Part shown: positions 1 to 8,712 of the stretch, in pieces
Layout of the letters: each line of letters opens with the position of its first letter
How positions within the stretch are numbered: position 1 is the first letter of the stretch
DNA from: CAIQPS01 sp963783835
GTDB lineage: Bacteria; Actinomycetota; Thermoleophilia; RBG-16-64-13
Direction of reading: 5' to 3'
DNA length: 64,000 nucleotides
Assembly (NCBI GenBank): GCA_963783835.1
Contig: CAWAOX010000014.1
Location: 310,001-374,000, forward strand
The notes under the pieces: generated by a model
What the model was told of the DNA's origin: nothing
The model's input: the letters and a program-made list of their open reading frames with translations, nothing else
Databases searched by the model: none
Made by a program: the position numbers and the translations under genes

Positions 1-1
1 C

Positions 2-1522
2 GGCTACACCACCAACTCCTATTGGTCCGACACCGGCGGGGCGGCGTATGAGCCCGCGCAGGCCGACCCCTGGAGCCTTGCTGCTCCGCCCACGAATCCG
101 GGGTACGCCTGGACCGTCACGGTCTCGCCGGCGGCCCTGGCCGCCAAACTGAGCAGCCATCTGAACGTGGGTACTATCACCCAGGTGGATGTGGTCGAAC
201 GGGATACCTCCGACCCGACGAGCCACGCTCGATACCTGCTTGTCACGGGATCCAGCGGGGCTAAGAAGATCGCCGCACGGGACTTCGATGCGCACGTCGG
301 CCTGCGGTCCACGCTGATCCTGAGCGTGATCAAGGACGGCAGTCTGAACCACTACGAGCAGAACGATGACGATCTGGCCTACGCGGGCAACTGGACGGTC
401 TTCAGCACCTCGGGAGCCTCCGGCGGCAGCTACCGGCGGGCGAACACCGGCGGGGCATCGGTGACGGTCACCTTTGACGGCACCTATCTCGAGTGGATAG
501 CCACGAAGGGTACTACCCTCGGGAAAGCCTTGGTGTCGCTGGACGGCGCCGAGGCCCAGCAGGTCAACCTCGCCGATTCGGCTGTGGCTTATCAGCAGAG
601 TGTCTGGAACACAGGCATGCTTTCCTCGGGCGAGCACTCCGTCACGATCTCTTGGGACCCGAGCAACACCGCCGGCAGATATATAAGCGTCGACGCATTC
701 AATGTCGACGGGAGCCTGCTTCCGGCACCCCCGGCACCCCCGGCACCCGCCTTGAACCACTACGAGCAGAACAACGGCAATCTGTTCTATCTGGGCACGT
801 GGACTGCGACGACCGCCACCGGGGCCTCGGGCGGCAGTTTCCGCTACACGGACGAAAAGGGGTCGTGCACGATCAGTTTTGACGGCACCTATCTGGCCTG
901 GCTCGGCAAGAAGAGCCCGGTGTACGGCAAAGCCGAGGTGTACGTGGACGGCGTGAACAAAGGCATGGTGGACCTATACGGCGCCAGCGCGACGTACGGG
1001 AAGGTTTGGGACACGGGGACGCTGCCATCCGGACGGCACACCGTCACTATCGCGTGGACGGGCAAGAGTTCGGCATCCACGCAACCCGACTACAATATCT
1101 CTGTCGATGCTTTCGACATCCAGGGTACTATCGCCCAGGCCCCGCCCCGCTACCAACAGGACACGGCCAAGCTGGACTACACCGGCTCCTGGGCAAAGTT
1201 CACGGCTGCAGGTGCCTCCGGGGGTAGCTACTTGAGGTCCAGCACGAGTGGAGCCTCCGTCACGATCACCTTTGAAGGCAGCTATCTCACTTGGATCGCG
1301 ACCAAGGGGACCACACTGAGCAAGGCCCTGGTATCCCTCGACGGGGGCACGGCCAAGACCATCGATCTCGCCGCCTCCTCAGCCTCCTACCAGCAGAAGG
1401 TGTGGAACACTGGGATTCTTCCCTGGGGCGAGCATACAGTCAGAATCACCCGGAGCCCGAGCGACGCCACGGGCAAGTTCATCAGCGTGGACGCGATCGA
1501 CCTGGTGGGCGTCCTCAAGTAG
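2..1522 (+). CDS. SpoIID/LytB-domain protein with three C-terminal Y-Q modules (5' end missing)
   Basis: The frame is open from the first bases of the window, so the N-terminus lies outside it. The first ~112 visible residues look like the C-terminal half of a SpoIID/LytB domain (SYWSDTGG, DPW, then WTVTVSPAALAAKL and VDVVERDTS, ending in a GLRST-type stretch). SpoIID-family proteins act on peptidoglycan glycan strands outside the membrane. Three ~120-residue repeats follow, starting near visible residues 115, 251 and 383, each with Y-E/Q-Q, a W-I/L-aromatic segment, VW(N/D)TG and SVDA. A Pro-Ala-rich linker (PAPPAPPAPA) precedes the second repeat, which is a divergent subtype (GKKSPVYGKA). 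The same module recurs on the CAP protein, the S8 protease and the giant gene of this window. The family call is confident; the module's ligand is unknown. Confidence 0.82.
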   Translation, partial: GYTTNSYWSDTGGAAYEPAQADPWSLAAPPTNPGYAWTVTVSPAALAAKLSSHLNVGTITQVDVVERDTSDPTSHARYLLVTGSSGAKKIAARDFDAHVGLRSTLILSVIKDGSLNHYEQNDDDLAYAGNWTVFSTSGASGGSYRRANTGGASVTVTFDGTYLEWIATKGTTLGKALVSLDGAEAQQVNLADSAVAYQQSVWNTGMLSSGEHSVTISWDPSNTAGRYISVDAFNVDGSLLPAPPAPPAPALNHYEQNNGNLFYLGTWTATTATGASGGSFRYTDEKGSCTISFDGTYLAWLGKKSPVYGKAEVYVDGVNKGMVDLYGASATYGKVWDTGTLPSGRHTVTIAWTGKSSASTQPDYNISVDAFDIQGTIAQAPPRYQQDTAKLDYTGSWAKFTAAGASGGSYLRSSTSGASVTITFEGSYLTWIATKGTTLSKALVSLDGGTAKTIDLAASSASYQQKVWNTGILPWGEHTVRITRSPSDATGKFISVDAIDLVGVLK

Positions 1523-1770
1523 GTCGCCCGACCGCGGAACGTACGCAACCGCGCCGCTGGACGTGGCGTCTTCGAGAGAAAAGAAAAACGGGGGCTCCGC
1601 TGTATCTGCTGCCATCCGCATCCGTCTCTTTCTTGGCTCGCACTTACAGTATGAGTGAAATAATTATCCGCTAGCGCTATTGCTGACGGCTGCGTCTGCC
1701 GATAAATCTGCTAGGAAAGTCATCAACGAAACTGTCCAGGCATTGATGCCCAACGACAGGAGGAGACAGT
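1523..1770 (+). promoter_or_regulatory. Intergenic leader of the CAP-domain gene
   Basis: This 248-bp gap contains no gene. It includes an AT-rich patch around 1645-1670, unusual for this GC-rich window, with a weak promoter-like pair TTGGCT (1633-1638) and TGAAAT (1656-1661) at 17-bp spacing. A strong Shine-Dalgarno AGGAGG at 1758-1763 lies 7 nt before the ATG at 1771. The promoter assignment is an inference from hexamer similarity; the ribosome-binding site is clear. Confidence 0.35.
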
Positions 1771-3183
1771 ATGAGAGCCTCCATCGTGAGCCCCAGGACC
1801 GTGCCCTCCCATTCGCGGCTCGTGGGTCTGTTTGCCGCCGCCCTTCTTCTGTTTGCAGTGCTGTTCGGCGCGCTCTTCACCACGGGGGCCCAGGCGGCCG
1901 TGAGTTACAGCGAGCAGGAGATCGCCTTCGTCAACCTGCTGAACGACTACCGTGTTGCCAACGGTCTGTCTCCCCTCCTCGTGTCCGACATGATCAGCGA
2001 GGCGTGCGATCGGCACAACTCCGACATGGCCAAGTACAAGTTCTTCGATCACTACAGTCTGAAGTCGGACTGGTTCGAGACCAACGCAAGCCCGTGGACC
2101 CGGATGTCTCTGAGTGGCTACGGCTACTCCACCAGCAAGGGTGAGAACATAGCTGCGGGGCAGGTTACCGCCGCACAGGTGTTCGCAGCCTGGAAAGCCT
2201 CATCCGGTCACAACGCCAACATGCTGAACTCCGCGTTCACTGTCCTCGGAGTCAGCTTGTGCGAAGTCGCCGGATCGCCCTATACGTTCTACTGGACGAC
2301 GGACTTCGGTGGGTACACCGATCCGACCGCTCACACCGTCACCTCGCCCTCGACTCCGACTACCACCCGCTACCAGCAGGCTGTGGCCGACTCGAAGGGC
2401 ACGCCGTACCTGACCTACGCCGGCACCTGGGCGACCTACTCCACCTCCAAGGCCTCGGGTGGCAGCTACAAGCGGGCGTGCGCCAGCGGGGCCTCGGTGA
2501 CCCTTACCTTTGAGGGCACTTATCTCGCCTGGATCGCCACCAAGGGCACTACGCTCGGCAAGGCGTTCGTATCAGTGGACGGTGGGGCGGCCAAGAGCGT
2601 CGACCTGGCTGCTGCGGTGGCCACCTACCAGCAGAGGGTCTGGACTACCGGGACGCTCTCTTCCGGCAGACATACTGTGAAGATCTGGCGGGATGCCAGC
2701 AGCGCCACCGGCAAGTACATCAACGTCGACGCGGTCGACGTCGCGGGTACTTTGGTCCTGCCGCAGGCGGCCGTCAGCCCGGTTTCCACTCGCTACGAAC
2801 AGAACGCGACCAGGGCGGACGGCACCTCGTATCTGGTCTACGCCGGCACCTGGGCGACCTACGCAGCCTCCGGGGCCTCCGCGCGCAGCTACATGCGCGC
2901 GAACACCAGCGAGGCCTCGGTGACGGTCACGTTCACCGGAACCGGTCTGGCCTGGATCGCCACGGCCGGGACCACGCTGGGCAAGGCCTATGTGTCTCTT
3001 GATGGTGGGCCTGCGGAGAGCGTCGACCTTGCCAGGTCGGCCGTCGCCTACCAGCAGAATGTCTGGAACACGGGGACGCTTGCCTCGGGACAGCACACGG
3101 TGAAGATCTGGTGGAATGCGAACAACGCGACCGGTAAGTACATCAGCATCGATGCCGTGGAAGTGCAGGGTGCGTTGAACTGA
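1771..3183 (+). CDS. Secreted CAP (SCP/PR1)-domain protein with two Y-Q modules
   Basis: A 470-residue protein. A long signal peptide with a hydrophobic core near residues 18-38 ends in TTGAQA. Residues ~46-190 form a CAP domain: an EIAFVNLLNDYR opening helix, FFDHYS, GENIAAG, AWKASSGHNANMLN and YTFYWTTDFG are the family's signature segments. Bacterial CAP proteins are extracellular; their activity is usually unknown. Two Y-Q modules follow, from about residues 202 and 345, joined by a Pro/Ser/Thr linker. They match those of the upstream SpoIID-like protein and the later S8 protease, suggesting a common surface target. The ATG has AGGAGG 7 nt upstream. A strong terminator follows, so it is probably monocistronic. 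Confidence 0.88.
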   Translation: MRASIVSPRTVPSHSRLVGLFAAALLLFAVLFGALFTTGAQAAVSYSEQEIAFVNLLNDYRVANGLSPLLVSDMISEACDRHNSDMAKYKFFDHYSLKSDWFETNASPWTRMSLSGYGYSTSKGENIAAGQVTAAQVFAAWKASSGHNANMLNSAFTVLGVSLCEVAGSPYTFYWTTDFGGYTDPTAHTVTSPSTPTTTRYQQAVADSKGTPYLTYAGTWATYSTSKASGGSYKRACASGASVTLTFEGTYLAWIATKGTTLGKAFVSVDGGAAKSVDLAAAVATYQQRVWTTGTLSSGRHTVKIWRDASSATGKYINVDAVDVAGTLVLPQAAVSPVSTRYEQNATRADGTSYLVYAGTWATYAASGASARSYMRANTSEASVTVTFTGTGLAWIATAGTTLGKAYVSLDGGPAESVDLARSAVAYQQNVWNTGTLASGQHTVKIWWNANNATGKYISIDAVEVQGALN

Positions 3184-3224
3184 CCACCGGCCGCCGCCTG
3201 AGCGGGGCCATACCATGAGCGGCC

Positions 3225-3261
3225 GGCCGGGCCCGCTGAAGAGCGGGCCCGGCCTTTGTTT
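3225..3261 (+). terminator. Intrinsic terminator after the CAP gene
   Basis: A perfect 13-bp GC-rich stem (GGCCGGGCCCGCT pairing with AGCGGGCCCGGCC) with loop GAAG is followed by TTTGTTT. It lies 42 bp after the CAP stop codon and before the convergent NlpC/P60 gene. Confidence 0.93.
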
Positions 3262-3285
3262 GAGGCGCTCTGCCCAGACCGACCA

Positions 3286-4311
3286 TCAGTCGATGGGGGT
3301 GAACCTCACCGCGTCGGCGACCACGTAGCCGTCGGCCCCGGTCGCGTAGATGGTGATCCCGCCCGCCGCGGGGGAGTAACCGGCCCGGAAGGAGTACTGC
3401 CCCAGTGAGTACCATCGGGATCCGTTGACTCTCTGGTTGATGTACCGCTTGTACTGGCCGGCCGGAGTGTTGACGGTCACCAGAATGCCCGACGCGCGGT
3501 CCGTCGCGCTGGTCCAGCGCATGAAGATCTCGTAGTAACCGGTGGAGGGGAGCCGCGGTGTCCACCGCGCCCACGCGCTGTCCGTGGTTGCGCCGTGCAC
3601 CTGGTAGTCGTCTCCGTAGTAGCCCGGGATATTCGTGGAACGCGTCCAGTTGCCGGCGACGCCCGTGCCCCCTACGCTCTTGGCGGTAGGGTTGTCCAGG
3701 ACTATGCCGGAATCGGTCAGCGACTCCCGGCGGATGGGCTTGTATTCGCTTCCGAGATAGCGGCTTATCCTCCGGATCCTGAGCCCGGTACCCGGGGCCT
3801 CGTAGATGGTGGGCGAGTTCCAGGCGTCGCCTCCGGCATAGATGGTCACGTGACCGGAGGTGCCGTTGTTCTTGGCCAGGATGTCGCCCTGCACGAGGAG
3901 AGAACGGCTGCTCAGCTCGTCCCAGGGACCCTGGCAGTTGTAGAACGAGTAGCTGGTATAGCGGGGGGAGATGGTGGCGTTCTCGCCGTTCTCCTCCTGG
4001 TAGTACAGGGTCTTCGGCACCTCCCAGCATTTCAGGCCGAGCCCGGAGCAGTCAGGGCCGTCGCCGCTGGCGGTGTCCGGCGTCCAACTCTCCTGTCCCC
4101 AGGTGTAATCGGTTCCTATGGCCGACTCTGCCCGGGCGATGATCTCGGCGCGGGTGATCGAGGGGATGGCCGCCTGGGCGGAGGCGGCGGTCGGGCCGAA
4201 CGCGAACAGCGCGCCTGCCGCGATCCCCAGCAAAGCGACCGCTAGGCCGGTTCGGATCGGCAGCCGCCCGGCATGCAGGCGTTCAATCGCTGCGAGGGGC
4301 GGAGGAGTCAT
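3286..4311 (-). CDS. Secreted NlpC/P60-like hydrolase with golvesin-like C-terminal domain
   Basis: A 341-residue secreted protein with a signal peptide of ~48 residues (hydrophobic GLAVALLGIAAGALF, cleavage near ASAQA). Residues ~52-185 resemble an NlpC/P60-type Cys peptidase: Cys88 in PDCSGLGLKCW as likely nucleophile, and His154 in SGHVTIYAG followed by IYEAPG, as expected for a wall-peptide amidase fold. Residues ~205-341 resemble a golvesin C-terminal-type beta domain (YYGDDYQVH, WTPRLPSTGYYEIFMRW, and the terminal VVADAVRF). The start ATG overlaps the stop of the upstream gene (ATGA), implying translational coupling. It likely cleaves peptidoglycan or a related amide outside the cell. 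The third catalytic residue was not resolved. Confidence 0.78.
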   Translation of the reverse strand: MTPPPLAAIERLHAGRLPIRTGLAVALLGIAAGALFAFGPTAASAQAAIPSITRAEIIARAESAIGTDYTWGQESWTPDTASGDGPDCSGLGLKCWEVPKTLYYQEENGENATISPRYTSYSFYNCQGPWDELSSRSLLVQGDILAKNNGTSGHVTIYAGGDAWNSPTIYEAPGTGLRIRRISRYLGSEYKPIRRESLTDSGIVLDNPTAKSVGGTGVAGNWTRSTNIPGYYGDDYQVHGATTDSAWARWTPRLPSTGYYEIFMRWTSATDRASGILVTVNTPAGQYKRYINQRVNGSRWYSLGQYSFRAGYSPAAGGITIYATGADGYVVADAVRFTPID

Positions 4312-5570
4312 GGCTGCACTTCCTCTGCGGTGGCAGAAACGGGCAGGGAGTAGACCAGGATGCTGTAGCCGGCGTCACTGCCGACCGGCTGGAAGATACG
4401 CCCGTCGGGAGCGACCGTGTAGGGCTGGCCGAGATAGGCGAACGAAGAGTCGCAGAGTGTCAGGGTGTCGCTCAGGACGGGGGCGGCACCGGCTTGGTCC
4501 GGGTCGGACATTCGCCCGATAAGCAGCGAAGGCGCGTTGTCAGGATCGCCCTGCTTGCGGAGCAGGCGCGCTCCGACGATCAGGCCTCCCCGCCCGTCGC
4601 CGTCAACCGACACCAGGTGCTCGACCTCTGTTCCCGACGGCAGCGCGGGCGTCACGGCCGAAATCTGGACGGCCTTCAGGCTCTTCATATCGAGTTTGAA
4701 ACGCTTGAGCTTCATTCCTTCCTTGGGCTTGAAGGTGACCTCTACCGCTTTTCCCAGATCGCGATCGAGGGGTCGCCCGGCCAGCGCCTGTAGCGAGGCC
4801 GCCTCCGGAGACCCGTCCGCCTTCTTATTCCCGCTGTCCTTGAACCTGACCAGGAAGACCTGCTCGTGGGCCACTTCCACGCAGGGGCCGCCATCGGTGG
4901 CGAACAGTTCGGTGACCACGTCATCCACAGCAGGCATCCGACCGCTGTGGATCTCCGCGCCCTGCCAATCGAGGCAGACCAGCTTCCGGTCGGAATCGGC
5001 GTCGAGGACGTACAAGAGATCGTTGTCGACGGCCAGGAAGCGTGGCTCCGACAGCCGCAGGGGGACGGCCCCCGCCAAAGAGCCGTCTCCGGCCAGCAGG
5101 ACGAGACGCGAATTCACCGAGTCGAGTATCGCGATCCGTCCATCCGGCGCCACCGCCAGCGCCTCCGGCCCGCGCGTTAGTCCCTCGGCCGGCTGCACCA
5201 GCCCGACCTCTCCCGCTCCGTCGCCCCAGGGCAGGGTGGCCAACGCCCGTCCGGGCGGCGGCTCTACCGGGACTGGCTGGGCAGGGACCGGTTCGGCAGC
5301 AGGCTCGGTGCCGTCCGGTTGCACCGGCGCGGGTTGCGCTGTGGGTACCGTCGTCTCCGCCGCGGCGCGGAGGACGAACCCCGGCACGAAGAACGCGCAC
5401 ATGAGCAGCGCCAGAAGGCTCACCGCGGTCGCCAGCGCGATCAAGGGCGGCGCCCCTATCCGGGCGGCAAGACCGCCACCCACCGGCCGGGCCGGCCCGC
5501 TTTCGCCCGGCAGCGGTGCTCGCCGTGGGCGTCCCCCACGGCCTCTCCGCGAGCATCTTCTTCGGATCAT
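4308..5570 (-). CDS. Membrane-anchored, propeller-like extracytoplasmic protein
   Basis: A 420-residue protein with a basic N-terminus (~40 residues rich in Arg/Pro/Gly), one transmembrane helix near residues 45-68, and a Pro-rich linker (PAPVQPDG...PVEPPPG). The exterior part contains repeated strand-turn units such as ALAVAPDGRIAILDSVNSRL and TVAPDGRIFQPVG, the pattern of NHL/PQQ-like beta-propellers. No catalytic motif was recognised. It is the first gene of a two-gene operon with the NlpC/P60-like hydrolase (ATGA overlap), so it may present or regulate that enzyme; this is inference. The start is supported by GAGGAGGAAGTC before the ATG. Confidence 0.62.
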   Translation of the reverse strand: MIRRRCSRRGRGGRPRRAPLPGESGPARPVGGGLAARIGAPPLIALATAVSLLALLMCAFFVPGFVLRAAAETTVPTAQPAPVQPDGTEPAAEPVPAQPVPVEPPPGRALATLPWGDGAGEVGLVQPAEGLTRGPEALAVAPDGRIAILDSVNSRLVLLAGDGSLAGAVPLRLSEPRFLAVDNDLLYVLDADSDRKLVCLDWQGAEIHSGRMPAVDDVVTELFATDGGPCVEVAHEQVFLVRFKDSGNKKADGSPEAASLQALAGRPLDRDLGKAVEVTFKPKEGMKLKRFKLDMKSLKAVQISAVTPALPSGTEVEHLVSVDGDGRGGLIVGARLLRKQGDPDNAPSLLIGRMSDPDQAGAAPVLSDTLTLCDSSFAYLGQPYTVAPDGRIFQPVGSDAGYSILVYSLPVSATAEEVQP

Positions 5571-5741
5571 GACTTCCTCCTCGTCCTAGTGGTTGACCAC
5601 GGTCCGAGGCTAGGAGGACCCGCCAAGCGCGGCCCATGAGACCTAAGGCGGGTCCTGGCGGCAGGGGCCAGGGTGTCGCCAAGAGCTCTGGCGGCAGGCG
5701 AAGCGGGGTGCTGGCGAGGGCCGGCACAAGCTCAACTGGGG

Positions 5742-5747
5742 TAAAAT
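5742..5747 (+). promoter_or_regulatory. -10 hexamer of a probable leaderless ymdB transcript
   Basis: TAAAAT ends exactly 7 nt before the ymdB ATG and no Shine-Dalgarno is present, so transcription probably starts at or next to the start codon. No convincing -35 is visible. The same 7-nt geometry occurs before the DUF1015 gene (8571) and gtrA (56703). Confidence 0.5.
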
Positions 5748-5754
5748 CCCGGGC

Positions 5755-6525
5755 ATGATCATCTTGTTCTTTGCAGACGTGGTGGGAAAGCCGGGGCGTG
5801 AGGCCCTCATCGCCAAGCTCCCGGCGCTCAAGGATCGCTACGGGGCCGACGCGGTGGTGGCCAACGGTGAGAACGCGACCGACGGGAAGGGCATCAGGCC
5901 CGCCCATGCGGAAGCGCTGCTGAACGCCGGCGTGGACGTCATCACCACCGGCAACCATATCTGGAAGCAGCGAGATGCCTACCGGTATCTCGACGAGCAG
6001 CCCAGGGTGGTCAGGCCCTTCAATTTCCTCGGGGCGAACCCCGGAAGAGGCGTCACCGTCGTCGACACCCGCGCCGGCCGGCTCGGGGTCGTCAACCTGA
6101 GCGGCCACCTCTATCTCTACCCCGCGCGCTCGCCGTTCGAGGTCGTCGGCGAGGCCCTGGAGCAATTGCACGGGGTGCGCAACGTGCTCGTCGATCTCCA
6201 TGCGGAGGCGACCAGCGAGAAGGTCGCGATGGGGTGGTATCTCGATGGCCAGGTCAGCGTGGTCGTCGGAACCCACACGCACGTCCGCACGGGCGACGCC
6301 CACGTGCTACCCGGCGGGACCGCCTACATCACAGACGTGGGCATGTGCGGCCCGCGAGACTCGGTCATCGGCGTCAAAAAGGAGCTGGTGCTCGAGCGCT
6401 TCGTTACGCAACTGCCCGTCCGCTTTGAAGTGGCCGACGGGGATGTGTGGCTGGAAGGCGTGGTCGTGGAGCTAGGCGAGGATGGCCGCGCTCTGAGCAT
6501 CGAGCCTTTTGAGGAGCCTGCCTAG
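5755..6525 (+). CDS. ymdB: YmdB-family metallophosphoesterase
   Basis: The 256-residue length is normal for the TIGR00282/YmdB family, cytoplasmic dinuclear-metal phosphodiesterases that in Bacillus hydrolyse 2',3'-cyclic nucleotides and influence biofilm and motility decisions. Metal-binding motifs are present in order: FFADVVGKPGR (Asp), NGENATDG (Asn/Glu), TTGNHIW (Asn-His), DLHAE (His) and GTHTHV (His-x-His), then the typical TDVGMCGPRDSVIG segment. The N-terminus matches the family, which supports the ATG. No Shine-Dalgarno is present and the mRNA is probably leaderless. It converges with the next gene, overlapping it by 4 nt at the stops. Confidence 0.92.
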   Translation: MIILFFADVVGKPGREALIAKLPALKDRYGADAVVANGENATDGKGIRPAHAEALLNAGVDVITTGNHIWKQRDAYRYLDEQPRVVRPFNFLGANPGRGVTVVDTRAGRLGVVNLSGHLYLYPARSPFEVVGEALEQLHGVRNVLVDLHAEATSEKVAMGWYLDGQVSVVVGTHTHVRTGDAHVLPGGTAYITDVGMCGPRDSVIGVKKELVLERFVTQLPVRFEVADGDVWLEGVVVELGEDGRALSIEPFEEPA

Positions 6526-7166
6526 TACGCTACGCAGAAGCGCTTGCGCGTGTGTTTCGGCTCCTCAAGCTCGTCGATCATGGCTACCGCGTAGTCCTGC
6601 GTGGAGATCCGGCACTGACCCTCGGCGTCGACGAGAAGCTGGTCTCCTCCCAGACGGAAGACCCCCGTTCTCTCCCCGGGCGCGAACGTCATCGCCGGGC
6701 TGAGGAAGGTCCAGTCGAGATCGGGTTCTTCCTTGAGCAGGTAGAGGAACTGGCGGGTGCCGCCCGCTCCCCCTTTCCATTCCGGCGGAAAGTCGGGCTG
6801 ATCGATGAGTTCCTGGCCGGGCGCCACCTGCAGACTCCCTGCTCCCCCGACCACCAGCAGCCGCTTCAAGCCCGCCTTCTTGGTCGCTGCGATGATCGAT
6901 CCTGCGCCAGCCACCATCCGCTCGAACACGTCGCCCGGCATCGTGCGGTCCGGGTTGTAGGCGGCGATGACCGCGTCGTGGCCGGCAAGGAAGCCGGCGA
7001 GGGCGTCGGTGTCCATGATGTCGCACTGCTGAGCCGTCAGGCCTGGGCGGACGGGCAGCCGCTCGGTCCGGCGGACGATGGCGGTCACCTCATGTTGTCG
7101 GTTGAGGGCCTCGTTGAGTAGTTGCGACCCCACGAACCCTGTTGCTCCGATCAAAGCGATCTTCAT
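6522..7166 (-). CDS. NAD(P)-binding, NmrA/SDR-like oxidoreductase
   Basis: A 214-residue Rossmann protein. The N-terminal IALIGATGFVGSQL is the glycine-rich dinucleotide loop of atypical SDRs (NmrA/BVR-B type), followed by VTAIVRR, where an Arg after the second strand suggests NADP preference. VVGGAGSL and WTFLSPAM are typical of this group. Its length fits small NAD(P)H-binding proteins annotated as quinone or flavin reductase-like; the substrate is unknown. The ATG is preceded by a strong GGGGGGAGG. It lies 43 nt downstream of the DUF1015 gene on the same strand, so the two are probably co-transcribed. Confidence 0.82.
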   Translation of the reverse strand: MKIALIGATGFVGSQLLNEALNRQHEVTAIVRRTERLPVRPGLTAQQCDIMDTDALAGFLAGHDAVIAAYNPDRTMPGDVFERMVAGAGSIIAATKKAGLKRLLVVGGAGSLQVAPGQELIDQPDFPPEWKGGAGGTRQFLYLLKEEPDLDWTFLSPAMTFAPGERTGVFRLGGDQLLVDAEGQCRISTQDYAVAMIDELEEPKHTRKRFCVAY

Positions 7167-7209
7167 AGCGATCCTCCCCCCTGTGATGTTTCTCTGTCAG
7201 TCGTGAGCG

Positions 7210-8571
7210 CTAGAGCAGGCCGGCCAGGTCCTGGAAGACCAGCCCGGTGGGCAGTTTCGGATAGAAGAAGGTCGCTTTCTGCGGCATCCGTTCTCCGGCG
7301 AGGGCCACCTCGCGGACTTGCTCCAGCCCGGTGGGGTTCATGAAGAAGCCGGCCTGGAACTCGCCGCTCTCGAGCCTCTCGAAAGCGTCTCCCGCATCCT
7401 TGAAGAAGGTGACGTGCTCTTCGACGGCGGGGCCCTCCGAGGGGATGCTCAGAGCCGGCTCGAGTATCAGTTTCTGCAGAACGGTCACGTCAAGCTCCTG
7501 ATAGGCCGCCGTCCGGCCGGGAGTCGCCTGGGCGATCGCGTCGCGATCGAGGAGCCGGAGTCCATACGCCGCACCGGCGGTGGGCGCCCACACTCCAAAA
7601 GCTCCTCGGGGGTGCGCGGCCAGGTAGCCCTCGATGCGTTCGCGCACCCCGGTGGCACCAGGCCCCGCTGGGCCGAGAGGCTCGACCGCGAACGTCCCGG
7701 CCAGTGCTTGCGCCAACGCCGCCACCTTCGCCGGGTCGACCCCCGCCACAAGCCGGTGTGTCGCGTAGATGGCAAGCCCCGGGTCGGCCATGTTGCTGAG
7801 GTAGGCGAGCACGTAGTCGTAGGCGGGAGGCGCACCGCTCTTCTCCGCCTCGCGGGAGCCCGCCTGCTCCCCGCTTCGCCGCCTCCGATGGTCGCGATAG
7901 CGCAGGGCGGTCTCGTACCGGTGATGACCGTCGGCGATGACGAAACGAGCGGCCGCCAGATTCAGCGCAACGGACTCGAGCAGAGCGGGGTCGGACGTCG
8001 GCCAGAGCTTCGTAACGTTGTTCTCCTCATCGGTGATCACGGTCGCGGGAGCCCCGGCGCCGGGTCCGGCCGACCAGGCGGAAGTGACCTCATCGCCGGG
8101 AAGGTCGTAGAGTAGGAATACCGGGCTGAGGCTCATCCCGGTGGCGTCGATCAGTTCGAAACGGTCCTGCTTCGGAGCGGCAAAGGTCTGCTCGTGCGGG
8201 TACACCACCCCTTCGGAGAACTGGTGGAGGCGGACGGCCGCGAGAAACCCGTGTCGCACTCTGGCCCGGCCGTCCGGACCGGTGAACTCCTCCTCGACGA
8301 ACGTGAGAGTCGGCGCCTGGTCGCGGATCAGAACACCGGACTCCAGCCACTCCCGCAGTTGGGTCGCCGCTCGCGTGTAGCGGTTGTCGCAGTAGTTGTC
8401 GCTCGGCGTCGTCATTCCCAGATCGACCCGCACCACGTTGTATCGGCTCCGGGCGTACAGGCGGGACTGAAGGCCGGGCCCGATGACGTCGTAGGGAGGC
8501 GCCACCAGCTGGGCCGGATCACCGGCGGTGGGAGCGTAGCGCCAAGCGCGGAATGGAGCGACAGTTTCCAC
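7210..8571 (-). CDS. DUF1015-family protein
   Basis: A 453-residue protein with DUF1015 hallmarks: the PFRAWRYAP opening, VAPPYDVI, YNVVRVDLG, the ADGHHRYETALRYR central motif with its conserved Asp-Gly-His-His, and a late PKLPTGLVF. The family is widespread and cytoplasmic, of uncertain biochemical role. The GTG start at 8571 has no Shine-Dalgarno; a TATCAT hexamer lies exactly 7 nt upstream (8579-8584), so the transcript is probably leaderless. It is divergent from the small coiled-coil protein gene and probably in an operon with the NAD(P)-binding gene. Confidence 0.88.
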   Translation of the reverse strand: METVAPFRAWRYAPTAGDPAQLVAPPYDVIGPGLQSRLYARSRYNVVRVDLGMTTPSDNYCDNRYTRAATQLREWLESGVLIRDQAPTLTFVEEEFTGPDGRARVRHGFLAAVRLHQFSEGVVYPHEQTFAAPKQDRFELIDATGMSLSPVFLLYDLPGDEVTSAWSAGPGAGAPATVITDEENNVTKLWPTSDPALLESVALNLAAARFVIADGHHRYETALRYRDHRRRRSGEQAGSREAEKSGAPPAYDYVLAYLSNMADPGLAIYATHRLVAGVDPAKVAALAQALAGTFAVEPLGPAGPGATGVRERIEGYLAAHPRGAFGVWAPTAGAAYGLRLLDRDAIAQATPGRTAAYQELDVTVLQKLILEPALSIPSEGPAVEEHVTFFKDAGDAFERLESGEFQAGFFMNPTGLEQVREVALAGERMPQKATFFYPKLPTGLVFQDLAGLL

Positions 8572-8613
8572 ATGCCGAATGATAGCAGCGTAGCGGAGGC
8601 CGGCCCGATAGCG

Positions 8614-8642
8614 TTGCGTCTGGCGTATTCAATCGTTAGATT
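8614..8642 (+). promoter_or_regulatory. Promoter for the 8713-9642 gene pair
   Basis: TTGCGT (8614-8619) and TAGATT (8637-8642) are separated by 17 bp, matching vegetative promoter geometry, which predicts a start near 8650. AAAAGGAGAG at 8646-8655 precedes in-frame TTG codons that could be an alternative upstream start for the next gene. Confidence 0.5.
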
Positions 8643-8712
8643 GGGAAAAGGAGAGTTGTTGATTCGAAGCGGCGCCCGACCTCACGGCGGGCCGGGGAAA
8701 GAGGGTGCGCAC

